Below, in pieces: positions 7,166-16,468 of a stretch of 64,000 nt of DNA. The position numbers and the translations under genes are program-made. Positions within the stretch are counted from its first letter, which is position 1, and each line of letters opens with the position of its first letter. The DNA comes from Paracoccus tibetensis (GTDB lineage: Bacteria > Pseudomonadota > Alphaproteobacteria > Rhodobacterales > Rhodobacteraceae), in contig NZ_FMVT01000002.1 in the NCBI RefSeq assembly GCF_900102505.1, positions 1-64,000 of the forward strand. Direction: 5' to 3'. A model generated the notes under the pieces. That model was not told the DNA's origin. It searched no databases and saw only the letters and a program-made list of their open reading frames with translations.

Positions 7166-9340
7166 ATGCCCAAGTCCCTTCCCCATCTTGAACTCAGGCC
7201 GACCGGCTTCTTCTGGCGGCGGCGCGTGCCTGTGGCGGTTCTGCCACGCTATTCAACTTCCGTTTTCTGTTTCCCGCTGAAGACCAACCTCCTGCGCGAA
7301 GCCGCAGCTGTCGCCGCTCGCATCACCGCGATCGCCGACATCTGCTTCCGCGCAGAGATCGACGTGCCGCCCGAAGTGATGACCCGCCTGCTCGTGACCT
7401 ATGCCCGCCTCGAGATCGAGACGGCCGACAGGATCCGTGCCCTCACGGGACCTCGGAGCCGGGCGGCGGCCGAGGCGGCACTCGCAGTCGAGGCCGCCAC
7501 ACGTGCATCGCTGCGCGACTCGCTGCTGCTCTGCGAGCGCGATCCCGCCTTCCGGGCCATCGAGTCGACCGCCCGCCACCTCGGCCTTGTGATCGAAGGG
7601 CACGACGAGGACCTGCCCATCCTCGCGGACAGGATGATGCGGCTCATGATCGAGACGAGCGAGGAACGGGAGCGCCGCACGCGTGGCGTGTTTTCTGATC
7701 GCCAGCCCTATCTGGAACTGGCGCTCGGTGGACTCTCAGTCACCGGTGCCGACGCTGCCGTGTCTCGTTCAGATGCGCCGGCTGCCGCCTTGCAACCGGC
7801 GTCGCATCCAACCTGCTCCACCGCGCCCGTGCCGCAACTGGCAGAGGAGCAGGATGGCGGGGCGGTCGCCGGTCCGGCGACGCTCATGACCCCTGCGAGT
7901 GGCGGTACGCCCGCAGCCATCTTAGAGCCCATCTCGGCCATCCTTGACGCCGCGGCACCCGGCGATCCGGTGAAGGATGCCTCGGGCGAGATCCTTTACG
8001 CGGATGCCGAGGGACTGGTCCGCTTCACGCCGGCCCGCTGCAAAGAGGACAGTGGCGAGCCGACGCTGCTCGAGATCTTCGACAGCTGGTTCGAAGCGCA
8101 AGCTCAAGGCATCGTTCAGCAGGGCGCGCTGCAGATTGTCGACCGGACCGTGGCCGCCCGGTTCGGTCGGAATGCCGACACCACGATGTCCACCCGGAAG
8201 ATCCTTGCCGCGACCATCGGCGCGCGCCGGGTATCGGAACTGGGATCTGCGGATTGGCAGAACTTCACCACGCTCCTGCTGCGTCTTCCGGCATGTCATG
8301 GAAAGTCTCTTCGCGAGCGCGGCAAGTCCTACGACACCCTGGCGGCGGAGGCAGACGCCCGCGACCATGCCGCGCGCGCCAGGGCGGCAGCGCGGGCACG
8401 CAAGGAGCGGATGACCCCCGCGCAGGCCGCCGCGCTCGCAGATGAGGGGATGACGCCGCGGCTCTCGCCCCGGACGGTCCAGCGCCACCAGATGACGCTG
8501 GCCAGCGCCATCGATCACGCAGTTTCGCATGGCCATGTCACCATGAACACGTTCCGACCCTTCGTGCTGAAGGACAGGACGGTCGCAAAGCTGAAGAAGG
8601 GCGCACCTGACACCAAGCGCAAGCTCTGGGGCGACGAATTCAAGCAGCTGCTCGCGACGAAGGTCTGGAATTCGAGGAAGACGAGGATCGACGGCGCCCT
8701 TTACTGGGCCCCGCTCATCGCGCGGCTGCACGGGCTGCGCTCGGAAGAGATCCTGCAGCTCCACTGCGACAATATCCTTTCGATGGACGGGATCTGGATC
8801 TTCGACATCCTTCAGGGGACCGGGCAGAGCCTGAAAAGCAACAACGCCCGCCGCCTGATCCCGCTCCACTCGCAACTCATCGAACCGGGTTTCCTCGAGC
8901 TCGTGGCGCACCAGCGGCAGCAGGGTCAGGTCAGGCTGTTTCCTGAAGCTGTCCGTGGTCGGAGCGCCAAGCTCAGCTACACGTCGAACTTCACCAAGAG
9001 GTTCACCTATTACCGCCGCGCTCAGGGCATCTACGACCAGCACATGGACTTCCATGCTCTCCGCGGCACCTTCAACACCTTCATGACAGGATCGAAGACG
9101 CCCGATACAGCGCGCCGATATCTGATCGGCCATGACAACCCGGACGTGGGAATCAAGCACTACCTGCCTGAAGGTTTCTCCCTGGCAACACTCCGGGACT
9201 ATATCGAGGAACAGCGCATCGACCTGTCGATGGTGACAAGACGCTTTGCGGGAGTCCGGAAGTCGCGGCAGGGACCCGTGCTTGCCATCGCCGATGGCAT
9301 GCCCGTGGATCAACCTTGCGACGCTCGACAGGCATCGTGA
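7166..9340 (+). CDS. Tyrosine recombinase (island integrase)
   Basis: A 724-residue site-specific recombinase. The N-terminus (LELRPTGFFWRRRVPVAVLPRY) is the arm/SAM-like start common to large alphaproteobacterial integrases. A long middle section with a low-complexity Ala/Pro-rich stretch follows, and a core-binding helix region (TPRLSPRTVQRHQMTLASAIDHA). The catalytic domain holds Arg525 (LHGLRSEE), His630 and Arg633 (FHALRGTF), His656 (LIGHDNP) and the nucleophile Tyr666 (IKHYLP). A GGAGGA ribosome site precedes ATG 7166. It sits 170 bases from tRNA-Asn and reads into the island. All catalytic residues are present, so it may be active. Confidence 0.92.
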   Translation: MPKSLPHLELRPTGFFWRRRVPVAVLPRYSTSVFCFPLKTNLLREAAAVAARITAIADICFRAEIDVPPEVMTRLLVTYARLEIETADRIRALTGPRSRAAAEAALAVEAATRASLRDSLLLCERDPAFRAIESTARHLGLVIEGHDEDLPILADRMMRLMIETSEERERRTRGVFSDRQPYLELALGGLSVTGADAAVSRSDAPAAALQPASHPTCSTAPVPQLAEEQDGGAVAGPATLMTPASGGTPAAILEPISAILDAAAPGDPVKDASGEILYADAEGLVRFTPARCKEDSGEPTLLEIFDSWFEAQAQGIVQQGALQIVDRTVAARFGRNADTTMSTRKILAATIGARRVSELGSADWQNFTTLLLRLPACHGKSLRERGKSYDTLAAEADARDHAARARAAARARKERMTPAQAAALADEGMTPRLSPRTVQRHQMTLASAIDHAVSHGHVTMNTFRPFVLKDRTVAKLKKGAPDTKRKLWGDEFKQLLATKVWNSRKTRIDGALYWAPLIARLHGLRSEEILQLHCDNILSMDGIWIFDILQGTGQSLKSNNARRLIPLHSQLIEPGFLELVAHQRQQGQVRLFPEAVRGRSAKLSYTSNFTKRFTYYRRAQGIYDQHMDFHALRGTFNTFMTGSKTPDTARRYLIGHDNPDVGIKHYLPEGFSLATLRDYIEEQRIDLSMVTRRFAGVRKSRQGPVLAIADGMPVDQPCDARQAS

Positions 9341-9989
9341 CGCGGACACAGCTTGGCGCGCATGACCTGATGCAAGACGGAAGGCCACTCGCGTGTGCAT
9401 GATCACCCCGCGACAGGCGCTCATGTTCGCCTTCGGGCAGTTGCGGAGGTTGATCTTTCCGGGCGCGATGCCGGCCGCGGGCGCGGTGCATATCGGGCCG
9501 GACCCGACCGAGGGCGGTGTGTCGGATCCCTGCGATGGAGCATTGGTGGTCTGCGCCAGACCTGCAGATGCCAGCATGCCGCCGCGACCAGCGTGGTCAC
9601 GAACGAGCGAGACGTGTCCTGTCCCTTCTGTGGATGCGGAATCATCCGCCCGAATCGAGCATCGTTCAAGAAGTTGATGGTGCACGGAAACCGCGCGGTG
9701 CACGCCCGGCAGCGCGCGGAGGCCGCGCCCGGCCGGCAGTGGCGAAGGACCGGACGGCGTCGCGCCTTGATGCGCCGAGAAGACACCACGAGCATGGCGC
9801 GCGGTAGGCGGGCGCGGGCTCCGGAGCGACGCTGGAGCCAGCTTCCCTACCGCGCCGAGATGATGCAGCGGGCTTGCGAAATTGGCGACTGGAGCATCCC
9901 GAATTTTGGTAGAATGGATCATCGGGGGCATCTTCAGCAGACCCCGACTTCAGCCTTGTGATGATGGTAACGATGAACTGGAGCAGTGA
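9341..9989. other. 650-bp stretch without a supportable gene
   Basis: Several open frames cross it on both strands (for example 9395-9961), but they lack ribosome sites, have very Arg-rich composition and resemble no family I know. No repeats, RNA gene or clear terminator were seen. The last 30 bases hold the ribosome site of the next gene. Confidence 0.5.
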
Positions 9990-10514
9990 ATGACAAAGCT
10001 TCTTGCAAAGGGCGCGGCCCTTCTGGCCCTCTGCGCCACGCCGGCAATGGCCAACGACTGGTCAGGCTTCTACGCCGGCGCGGGTGCGGGCATGATCGAG
10101 GTGGACACGACCGTCGAGGGCGTGAAGGAGAGCGACCCGTCCTACGGCATCCACGGCGGCTATCGCCATGATCTGGGGCAATGGGTTGTCGGCGGCGAGA
10201 TCGAGCATGACTGGACCGATGTCGAGCTCATCCCGGGGGCGATCACCGCGGATCGGGTGATGCGCCTCAAGGCGACCGCTGGCTACGATTTCGGGCCGGC
10301 TCTCGTCTACGTGGCAGCCGGCACGGCGAAGGTGAATGTCGACGGCCTCGGCGACGATTGGGGCGGATTCTATGGCCTTGGCGCGGCCTATGCCGTCGGG
10401 GCGCGAGCCAATGTCAGCCTGGAGCTGCTCGAGCACAACTTCTCCGACATCGGCGGCTCGGGCATCGATGCCGACGCCTGGAGCGGCAATCTTAGAGTGT
10501 CCTGGAAGTTCTGA
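9990..10514 (+). CDS. Outer-membrane beta-barrel protein
   Basis: A 174-residue exported protein with signal peptide MTKLLAKGAALLALCATPAMA (cleavage before NDW) and a small OmpA/OmpW-like beta-barrel: WSGFYAGAGAG opening strand, alternating Gly/aromatic strands, and a C-terminal Phe (LRVSWKF), the usual barrel-assembly signal. GGAG lies six bases before ATG 9990. It stands alone inside the island, convergent with the phospholipase gene. Role unknown; small barrels of this kind are often porin- or adhesion-related. Confidence 0.8.
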   Translation: MTKLLAKGAALLALCATPAMANDWSGFYAGAGAGMIEVDTTVEGVKESDPSYGIHGGYRHDLGQWVVGGEIEHDWTDVELIPGAITADRVMRLKATAGYDFGPALVYVAAGTAKVNVDGLGDDWGGFYGLGAAYAVGARANVSLELLEHNFSDIGGSGIDADAWSGNLRVSWKF

Positions 10515-10708
10515 GATCCTCCGGCCGGACTGGCGTGTGACGGCCGCCAGATTCCGGCCCACGAGAAAGGCGTGATCCTGCGCGCGATCCTCGGCTTGCT
10601 GAGGCAAGCCGAGACAGCCGCCATGGCCTCGGCGGAGCGGGTGGTGCGGTGATGCGGCCCGGAGCCCTACCCTCGCGGCTCTGTCGGCGTCGAGCTCGTG
10701 GTGCGAGC

Positions 10709-12343
10709 CTACAGCATCCACTCCACCGGTAACCAGCTTCCGACCCACACGAAGAGGCGGCGGCCCAGGCTGGCATTCGGCTCTTGGCGGTGGACGATTT
10801 GCTCCCCGGCAGGCCCGGTCTCGCGCCACTCGATCCGGCCCTCAGGAGTGGCGCCAACCTCGTAGAAGAGGCGGGGGTCGTCCAGCGCGCGCCCCAGGCT
10901 TTCAGCGATGCTCGGACTTGCCACCAGGACGCCCATCTCGGTGTTCAGCGCGGCCGAGCGCGGGTCGAGGTTAAACGACCCGATGAAGATGCGCGTGCCG
11001 TCGATGGCAAAGGTCTTGGCGTGCAGACTGGAACTGGACCCGGTGAGGATGCGGGCCAGGCTAAAATCGACATCGCCCTGCCCCTGCCCCGGCTGCGCGC
11101 GTAGCTCTTGCACCTGAACACCCTCGCGCACCAGTCGTTCTCGATAGTTCATCCAGGCGGCGTGAACGATGGGCACGTCCGTCGCCTCGAGCGAGTTCGT
11201 GACAAGCCGAACCTGCCGACCCTCGGCCGCGAGGTCGCGGAAGAGGGCGCTGCCGGTCCGCCCCGGAATAAGATAGGCAGACACCACGTCGATCTGCTGC
11301 TCGACCTCGGTCACCAGGTCCGCAAGCTTGCCGATCAGCAAGTTCTGCTGCGTGGCCCGGCCCAAGCCCTTGGCGGGATCGTCGCTGACCAGCACCGCAT
11401 CCGTCCATTCCAGAATATCCTCGCCAGCCATGAGCGATTGCAGAAGGGGCGCAGCCGCAATCGCGGCAAGATATTCCGAGCCAAGAACTGACTGCCGCGC
11501 CGTCTCTGCAGCCCGTGCCAGCGCCTCGGTCCCCGTAGTTGCCGGCGGCAGGATCAGGTCCGCCGGGTAGGACGAGGCGCTGGACCAGTAGCCGTCGAAA
11601 TCGGTCGACACGTCCCGTGCGATGGGACCGACGCCCAGAACATCCAGATCGAAATAGGCTACCCCGCTGCCATAGGCGAAGTAGATGTCACCGATGTTGC
11701 GCCCGCCAAGGATCGTCGCCACGCCATCGGCGGTCATCGACTTGTTGTGCATCCGCCGGTTCAGGCGCGGAAAGTCGAACCCGTAGGACAGCAGCTTCGG
11801 GCGCCTGAGAGTGAAGGGATTGAAGATCCGCACCTCGATGCCCGGATGCGCATGGAGCGCGGCCAGCACCTCGTCGAGGCCCGGTATGCCGTTGTCGTCC
11901 AGCAACAGTCGGACGCGCACCCCACGATCTGCCGCCGCCCGCACTTCGTCCAGCAGCAGCCATCCCGTCGTGTCGGTTTGCCAGATGTAATACTGCACAT
12001 CCAGCGACCTCTCGGCCGCGCGGGCCAGAAGAACGCGCATCGCCAGCGCGTCCCGCCCATCCGCCAAGGGCGCCACGCCGCTGAGGCCGGGGTGGCGTTC
12101 GATCATGGGGATCACCGCCGATCCGAGGCGGGTGTCGGTGCTGGCGGGAATGGCCATGGACGCGGCCAGCCCGTCTCGGATCGGCAGAGGATGTGTCAGT
12201 CGCAGCGCCAGCAGCCCTCCCGCCACAAGGAGAAGCAGGAGCAGCAGCGCCATCACCCCACGCGCCACGCGCCCGCGCGGCTTGAACGGGCGTCCGACAG
12301 CCGGCGCCGCCCCGCCCCCGTCAGGAGGCGTCGGCTTATGCAC
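10709..12343 (-). CDS. HKD-motif phospholipase D / cardiolipin synthase-like protein
   Basis: A 544-residue membrane-anchored phosphatidyltransferase-like enzyme. After an N-terminal membrane segment (residues about 30-48) come two HKD motifs, RMHNKSMTADG (His199) and LHAKTFAIDG (His441), the second followed by GSFNLDPRS. Two HKD half-sites are the hallmark of PLD and bacterial cardiolipin synthases; the long spacing and single N-terminal anchor resemble the ClsC/YmdC type. GTG 12343 overlaps the holin-like gene by eight bases (GTGCATAA); ATG 12385 is an alternative start with no ribosome site. Co-transcribed with the holin-like gene, so a role in remodelling the cell envelope is inferred. 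Confidence 0.85.
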   Translation of the reverse strand: MHKPTPPDGGGAAPAVGRPFKPRGRVARGVMALLLLLLLVAGGLLALRLTHPLPIRDGLAASMAIPASTDTRLGSAVIPMIERHPGLSGVAPLADGRDALAMRVLLARAAERSLDVQYYIWQTDTTGWLLLDEVRAAADRGVRVRLLLDDNGIPGLDEVLAALHAHPGIEVRIFNPFTLRRPKLLSYGFDFPRLNRRMHNKSMTADGVATILGGRNIGDIYFAYGSGVAYFDLDVLGVGPIARDVSTDFDGYWSSASSYPADLILPPATTGTEALARAAETARQSVLGSEYLAAIAAAPLLQSLMAGEDILEWTDAVLVSDDPAKGLGRATQQNLLIGKLADLVTEVEQQIDVVSAYLIPGRTGSALFRDLAAEGRQVRLVTNSLEATDVPIVHAAWMNYRERLVREGVQVQELRAQPGQGQGDVDFSLARILTGSSSSLHAKTFAIDGTRIFIGSFNLDPRSAALNTEMGVLVASPSIAESLGRALDDPRLFYEVGATPEGRIEWRETGPAGEQIVHRQEPNASLGRRLFVWVGSWLPVEWML

Positions 12344-12734
12344 GTCCCCGCGCACCGGGCGCGTGGCCCAGGCTCTTGAAGACATAGATCGGCAGCAGGA
12401 TCGTGGCGATCAGGCTGCCCAGCCAGACCAGCAGCGTGGCGGCCAGCCAGTTGGAGATGCCTCCGATCTCCATCGCGGACAGCAAACGGTCGGTGATCCA
12501 CAGGCCAACGAAGATGGTCACCAGTGCGATGCCTCCCATCACCTGCGGCAAGCGCTTGGCCGCCATCCTGGAGATGAGCGGCCCGAGGACCGCCTGCAGA
12601 ACCGAAAAGAGGATCACGACCAAAAGGAACGAGAGGACGTCGATGCGAAAGCCTGGCAGGATCGTCGCTGCCAGCAAGAGCCCGACCGCATTTGCGGCAA
12701 GATACGCAAGCGTCGAAAGGAGCATTCGAACCAT
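12336..12734 (-). CDS. Holin-like four-helix membrane protein
   Basis: A 132-residue protein with four hydrophobic segments (LLSTLAYLAANAVGLLLAATIL, VLSFLLVVILFSVLQAVLGPL, VMGGIALVTIFVGLWITDRLL, WLAATLLVWLGSLIATILLPIYV; each given only in outline) and a short basic tail, resembling the phage-holin 4 superfamily of small membrane proteins found in many non-phage genomes. Its stop overlaps the start of the phospholipase gene, which indicates co-translation. Not necessarily a lysis protein. Confidence 0.7.
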   Translation of the reverse strand: MVRMLLSTLAYLAANAVGLLLAATILPGFRIDVLSFLLVVILFSVLQAVLGPLISRMAAKRLPQVMGGIALVTIFVGLWITDRLLSAMEIGGISNWLAATLLVWLGSLIATILLPIYVFKSLGHAPGARGRA

Positions 12735-12792
12735 GCTACTACCTCCTGCACATGACTAAACATACATCAAGAACCGGCATCGGGCCACTGAT

Positions 12793-13767
12793 TCAGCGCG
12801 ATCGCGACCCATTTGTCGCCCGATGCACGTCATTCGGGCCGCTGCGCGGCTCCAGCCACAGCCGGTCCAGGACCAGACCGGCCAGCACGACGATCCCGAG
12901 GGCAGCTGCGACCGCCTCGGCCCGGAACAGCGCGTCCCGCATCGTGGGAGCGGTTCCCAGCAGGACGGAGAGCGTGGTCATGGCCGGGCCGATGGGCCGG
13001 GCATGCAGCATGAAGCGCAGGCCAAGGACGGCCGCTGCAATCGCCAGCGCGACCCGCAGCAGTCCGGGCGGATGCACCGCCTCGATCAGCAGCGCGGCAC
13101 TGACCCCGAGCGCGGCGCCGGTCCCGTAGCGCATCAGGGGCGCGCGCCGCTGCCCGAACGGCACGAGCGCCCGCGACATGAACAAGACCGCAATCCAATG
13201 CCCGTGCTGCGGCGCGCGCAGCCCAAGGATCAGCGAAAGAGTCACCCCGAGGCTGAGAAAGAGAGCAAGGCGCAGCCCCTGGGCCCGCGACAGCCTCTGC
13301 GGGGGGATGACCGACCAGAGGGCAAGATGGCCCATGACGACGGCGCCGGTGGCGGCCCCCAGTCCCGCCATCGCCAGCGCCGGCAAGCCGGTCGGGGCCC
13401 CCGAGGCGAAGACCAGCGTGACTCCGAGCATGACGATGATCGCGATCCGGGTGCCGCGCGCCGCGGCCTCGATTCCCGCCGCCGCGCACAGTGCCGCGCA
13501 CAGCAATGCGTAGGCCCACCAGCCGGGCCAGACCAGAGCAAGCGCCAGCGCCGCGACCAGCCCCGCCCCGCCCATTGCCGCACCGCGCATCCCGGCCGCC
13601 GCACCGCCGAAGGCGCAGCATGCAAAGCCGGCCAGCGCCGCGACGGCGCCAGTCGGTCCGGCGAGGACATGGCACGGGATCGCAAGCGCCAAGGCTGCCC
13701 CCGCGATGACAAGGCAATGGCGCCAGGGCAAAAGTACGTCTGCCGTGCTTGTCCGTGCTTGCTGCAT
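12793..13767 (-). CDS. FUSC / aromatic-acid-exporter-like membrane protein
   Basis: A 324-residue, very hydrophobic protein with two similar halves of about five membrane segments each, as in the FUSC/DUF2955 group related to aromatic acid efflux proteins. The visible core motif is GHWIAVLFMSRALVPFGQRRAPLMRYGTGAALG (outline, residues about 205-237), matching the conserved FUSC loop with Arg-rich turn. ATG 13767 has GAGG five bases upstream; a TTG at 13803 is less likely. About 60 bases separate it from the holin-like gene on the same strand, so the three may be one operon. The substrate is unknown. Confidence 0.7.
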   Translation of the reverse strand: MQQARTSTADVLLPWRHCLVIAGAALALAIPCHVLAGPTGAVAALAGFACCAFGGAAAGMRGAAMGGAGLVAALALALVWPGWWAYALLCAALCAAAGIEAAARGTRIAIIVMLGVTLVFASGAPTGLPALAMAGLGAATGAVVMGHLALWSVIPPQRLSRAQGLRLALFLSLGVTLSLILGLRAPQHGHWIAVLFMSRALVPFGQRRAPLMRYGTGAALGVSAALLIEAVHPPGLLRVALAIAAAVLGLRFMLHARPIGPAMTTLSVLLGTAPTMRDALFRAEAVAAALGIVVLAGLVLDRLWLEPRSGPNDVHRATNGSRSR

Positions 13768-14180
13768 CCCCACCTCAAGCCAGCTGCGGTCGCGACTTTG
13801 CAAGGGTCCGCCGACTCCGCGTCGATTTCAACAGCGTTGCTCCGCGCGAGGCAGTCGCAAAGACTGGAGCAGATCCCGGACGGACGGGCGTCGCCCTGTC
13901 ACAGCCGGATCGACTTCAGGCCAAGATGGTCCCGGAGCGGCGCCCGAGGTTCTGCCGCGTCTCGAACCCGGCCACAGTCCCGACCTGCGAACGAGAGGTC
14001 ATCGTGCAAGCAGGCGCTCTATCAAGGACCGTGCAGCGCGCATCTGAACCCCGGCATGCGTCCGCAATTCCTCGCCGCCATGGCGACAGAAGCCCCGGCA
14101 GGCGCGCAGGTTGCCTGCCGCCTTAGGTGGACTGCGGATGAAGAACGACTGCAACCCGGTGCGGGTGAGCGCGATCCGAA
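13768..14180. other. Gene-poor stretch inside the island
   Basis: About 410 bases upstream of the FUSC-type gene. It must hold the promoter of the three-gene minus-strand operon, but I cannot pick a defensible -35/-10 pair. Open frames here show no ribosome site or familiar sequence. Confidence 0.4.
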
Positions 14181-14372
14181 TCAGAAAGCGGGAAGCTCGA
14201 TCCGCAGCCCGCGGGTCTTGCGGAATTTCTCGAGGGCCTCCGCCCGCCGGGGGTCCTCGCGCGCCTCATCCTCCAGCCGGCGCAGAACAGCGGCGTTCAG
14301 GCTGGACGCCCGCGCCACCAGGCTGTCGATATCGGCCATGAAGGTATCAGCCTCGGCAAGCTCGCCGGCCAT
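14181..14372 (-). CDS. Short acidic/helical protein, probable remnant of a longer gene
   Basis: Sixty-three residues from ATG 14372: charged, helical and free of Cys, ending GLRIELPAF. The open frame extends further upstream as SDLGRLAREERRLADGDARLF to a TGA near 14439, with equally protein-like sequence and no start codon, so this looks like the C-terminal part of a gene whose 5' end was lost near the right island boundary. No family recognised. Confidence 0.4.
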   Translation of the reverse strand: MAGELAEADTFMADIDSLVARASSLNAAVLRRLEDEAREDPRRAEALEKFRKTRGLRIELPAF

Positions 14373-14541
14373 GAAGAGCCGGGCATCTCCGTCTGCAAGG
14401 CGCCGCTCCTCGCGCGCGAGGCGCCCGAGATCGCTTCATTGCAATGCACGATGTTAGACAAATCAGGTGCATCTGGTCGCCAGAGCTTGAAACTTGCGCT
14501 TGACACCAAGGCATTGCAAGGAAGTGCAAAAATCTCTCGGA

Positions 14542-14557
14542 CCCTACCGCCGGAGCC
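14542..14557 (+). repeat. attR core: 16-bp copy of the tRNA-Asn 3' end
   Basis: Exact repeat of 6981-6996 (CCCTACCGCCGGAGCC). Flanking bases differ immediately on both sides. Marks the right end of the island. Confidence 0.85.
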
Positions 14558-14893
14558 GAAATCGAAGTAAGTTGCTGCCTCTGTGCAGGATTACGAGACT
14601 GGGCGTCTCAACTCGAAGACTTCGTGCTTATCTAGCTGCGCAAGGCGTCCGTAGCAGTGTATTCCCAGACTCGAAGATAGGGCTGACTCCCGCCTCTGAC
14701 GTGCACACTTGCGGCTCTCGGTAATCTGCCGCGGCTCTTAGTTCGCGCCTGGCGCCAACCGCTGAGATCGTTCCTCTGCTTCTCGCTGCACATTCACGTC
14801 CCAACCAACGCGAAGCTTGACGAGCCGCCTCGCCAAGACGGCCGCCCTGATCTTCGCCGCAGGTGCGACGCCTACCATGGCGAGCATGCCTTC
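14558..14893. other. Intergenic stretch right of the island
   Basis: About 335 bases between attR and the DUF427 gene stop. Nothing recognisable: no RNA fold, repeat or gene with a ribosome site. It would have adjoined tRNA-Asn before the island inserted. Confidence 0.4.
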
Positions 14894-15367
14894 CTACCAG
14901 TGCCGCGTCCCGGGCGCGCCCTTGATGTTGCCCTCAAGATTGGGCGTGACCCACCCGCCGTAGAAGTCGCCCGGCTGCGGCGCGACTTGCAGATTTCCCA
15001 CCCATGCTTCGTCCACCAGTCCGGCATAGAAGGCGACATGGCCCGCGAGCGCGGCGTATGCTGCGGCAGGGCGATCATAGGCCCATGCCGCGCGTGGGGC
15101 CGCCGCGCCCTTGACCAGCACGTCATAGTAGCGCGCGGTCCCCTTCCATTCGCAGAAGCTCGTCCCCGGTGCCGGGCGAAGCGTGGCCATCACGTCGTCG
15201 GGCGGCAGGTAGTAGGTCGGCGCGTGATGCGTCTCGAGCACACGCAGGGCGCGGGTCGTCTCGGCCACTGTGGCGCCGCCGAGGACGATCCTGATCCGCT
15301 GCGGGACCGGCTCCAGTCTCGGCGGGCGCGGATAGGACTGGACGTTCTCGCGCGGAAGGTCCGTCAT
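14894..15367 (-). CDS. DUF427 domain protein
   Basis: A 157-residue cytosolic protein of the DUF427 family, with the typical motifs VLGGATVAETTRALRVLETHHAPTYYLPPDDV, CEWKGTARYYDV (given in outline) and FYAGLVDEAWVGNLQVAPQPGDFYGGW. Structures of this family show a compact beta fold; function is not established. ATG 15367 (MTDLPRENVQ) is chosen over a longer ORF because conservation begins there. Downstream of the cytochrome gene on the same strand, 67 bases apart. Confidence 0.85.
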   Translation of the reverse strand: MTDLPRENVQSYPRPPRLEPVPQRIRIVLGGATVAETTRALRVLETHHAPTYYLPPDDVMATLRPAPGTSFCEWKGTARYYDVLVKGAAAPRAAWAYDRPAAAYAALAGHVAFYAGLVDEAWVGNLQVAPQPGDFYGGWVTPNLEGNIKGAPGTRHW

Positions 15368-15434
15368 GCGGCGGCTTCCCCGGCGTGGCACGCGCGCACC
15401 CCTACCGCGATCCCGACATCGGCGAACCTGACCA

Positions 15435-16283
15435 TCATTCCGGGGACGGCAGCGGCTGAAGGCTTCGAAGGTAGAGGATCACGGCATCGACATCCTGATC
15501 CGTCATCTTCGCGAAGTAGTCGTAGGGCATCGGCGGCATCATCCGCTCGCCGTTCGGCCGGATGCCCTGGGTGATCATGGCCTTCAACTCCGCGTCCGAA
15601 TGATCCGCGAGACCGTCCTCGGGATGAGGCGTCAGGTTGGTCGCCACCGCGAGGCCCCAGGGGCCCTCGAACTGGAACCCGCCCGCGAAGGGATGCGTCT
15701 CGATCATCGCCCCCTGCGGGCCCGGCGCGGAATGGCACTCGACGCAGTGCGAGACGGGGCCCGCCAGATAAGCCCCGTATTCGATGCTGACGCCTTCGAC
15801 CGGGTGGGTGACCGTCTCGACCGGCGGGCCGTAGGCGGGCGGAAGCGGGATGTTGTAGACGCTTTCGGGCTGCTGTCCCTCCACCTCCGGCACCGTTCTC
15901 AGATAGGCGACGATCGACAGCAGGTCGTCGTCCGACAGGCCGCGATAGACCGCGAACGGCATCGGCGGCCCGATCAGCGTTCCGTCCGGCCGCACGCCTT
16001 CGCGAATGGCTTTTGCCAGTTCGGCGTCGGACCATCCGCCGATCCTTGCGGCCGGGGTGATGTTCGGAGCGTAGGCCCGGAAGGCCGGACTGTCGACCAC
16101 CAGTCCGCCCCCCAGCAGACGCGACAGGTCCGGCCCGTCCCTACCAGTGGCCGTATGGCAGTTGCCGCAGGCGGCAGGACCGGTGACGAGATACTCCCCC
16201 CGCTCGACCGACGGCGCCGCAGAGGCGGCCGGGCAGTTGAGCAGGGACAAGGCTGGAAGTGCGGTCAGGAACAAGCAACGCAT
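15435..16283 (-). CDS. Periplasmic diheme cytochrome c
   Basis: A 282-residue exported protein with a signal peptide (MRCLFLTALPALSLLNCPAASA) and two c-type heme sites, CGNCH and CVECH, each in its own cytochrome c domain with a distal methionine region (GPPMPFAVYRGLSDDDLLSIVAYLR and MPPMPYDYFAKMTDQDVDAVILYLR, outlined). This tandem layout is typical of the cytochrome subunits that serve periplasmic dehydrogenases. No dehydrogenase gene is adjacent here. ATG 16283 preferred over TTG 16292. Confidence 0.88.
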   Translation of the reverse strand: MRCLFLTALPALSLLNCPAASAAPSVERGEYLVTGPAACGNCHTATGRDGPDLSRLLGGGLVVDSPAFRAYAPNITPAARIGGWSDAELAKAIREGVRPDGTLIGPPMPFAVYRGLSDDDLLSIVAYLRTVPEVEGQQPESVYNIPLPPAYGPPVETVTHPVEGVSIEYGAYLAGPVSHCVECHSAPGPQGAMIETHPFAGGFQFEGPWGLAVATNLTPHPEDGLADHSDAELKAMITQGIRPNGERMMPPMPYDYFAKMTDQDVDAVILYLRSLQPLPSPE

Positions 16284-16468
16284 GATGCTCAAGCCTCACA
16301 GATGGCCGTGACGACGACGGCAAGGCGAAGTGTATCACGTTCTGCTGGGAATGCACGCGCTGCATCCGGCGCATGGGCTGCCTTGTGCAACGATTTCAGC
16401 CATCAGCGACTGGACCCGCACGTCCGTTCCGGCGGCACGCGGGTCCGGCTTCCGGCCGCATGGCGTCG

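Larger units (their letters stand above)
6981..14557. mobile_element. Integrated genomic island in the tRNA-Asn gene (~7.6 kb)
   Basis: The island starts at the tRNA-Asn 3' end, immediately carries a tyrosine recombinase reading away from the tRNA, and ends at an exact 16-bp copy of the tRNA 3' end (14542-14557). Cargo: outer-membrane beta-barrel protein, HKD phospholipase/cardiolipin synthase-like protein, holin-like membrane protein, FUSC-type membrane protein, and a short C-terminal gene remnant. No replication, conjugation or capsid genes are visible, so it is either a satellite-like element or a reduced one. Confidence 0.8.

Noticed and set aside
7922..9931. A 669-residue minus-strand open frame opposite the recombinase
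   Set aside because: Antisense shadow; the recombinase carries full catalytic motifs, this frame has none.
9395..9961. A 188-residue plus-strand open frame with a CPFCGCG motif
   Set aside because: No ribosome site, Arg-rich composition and only one Cys cluster by chance; I could not support it as a gene.
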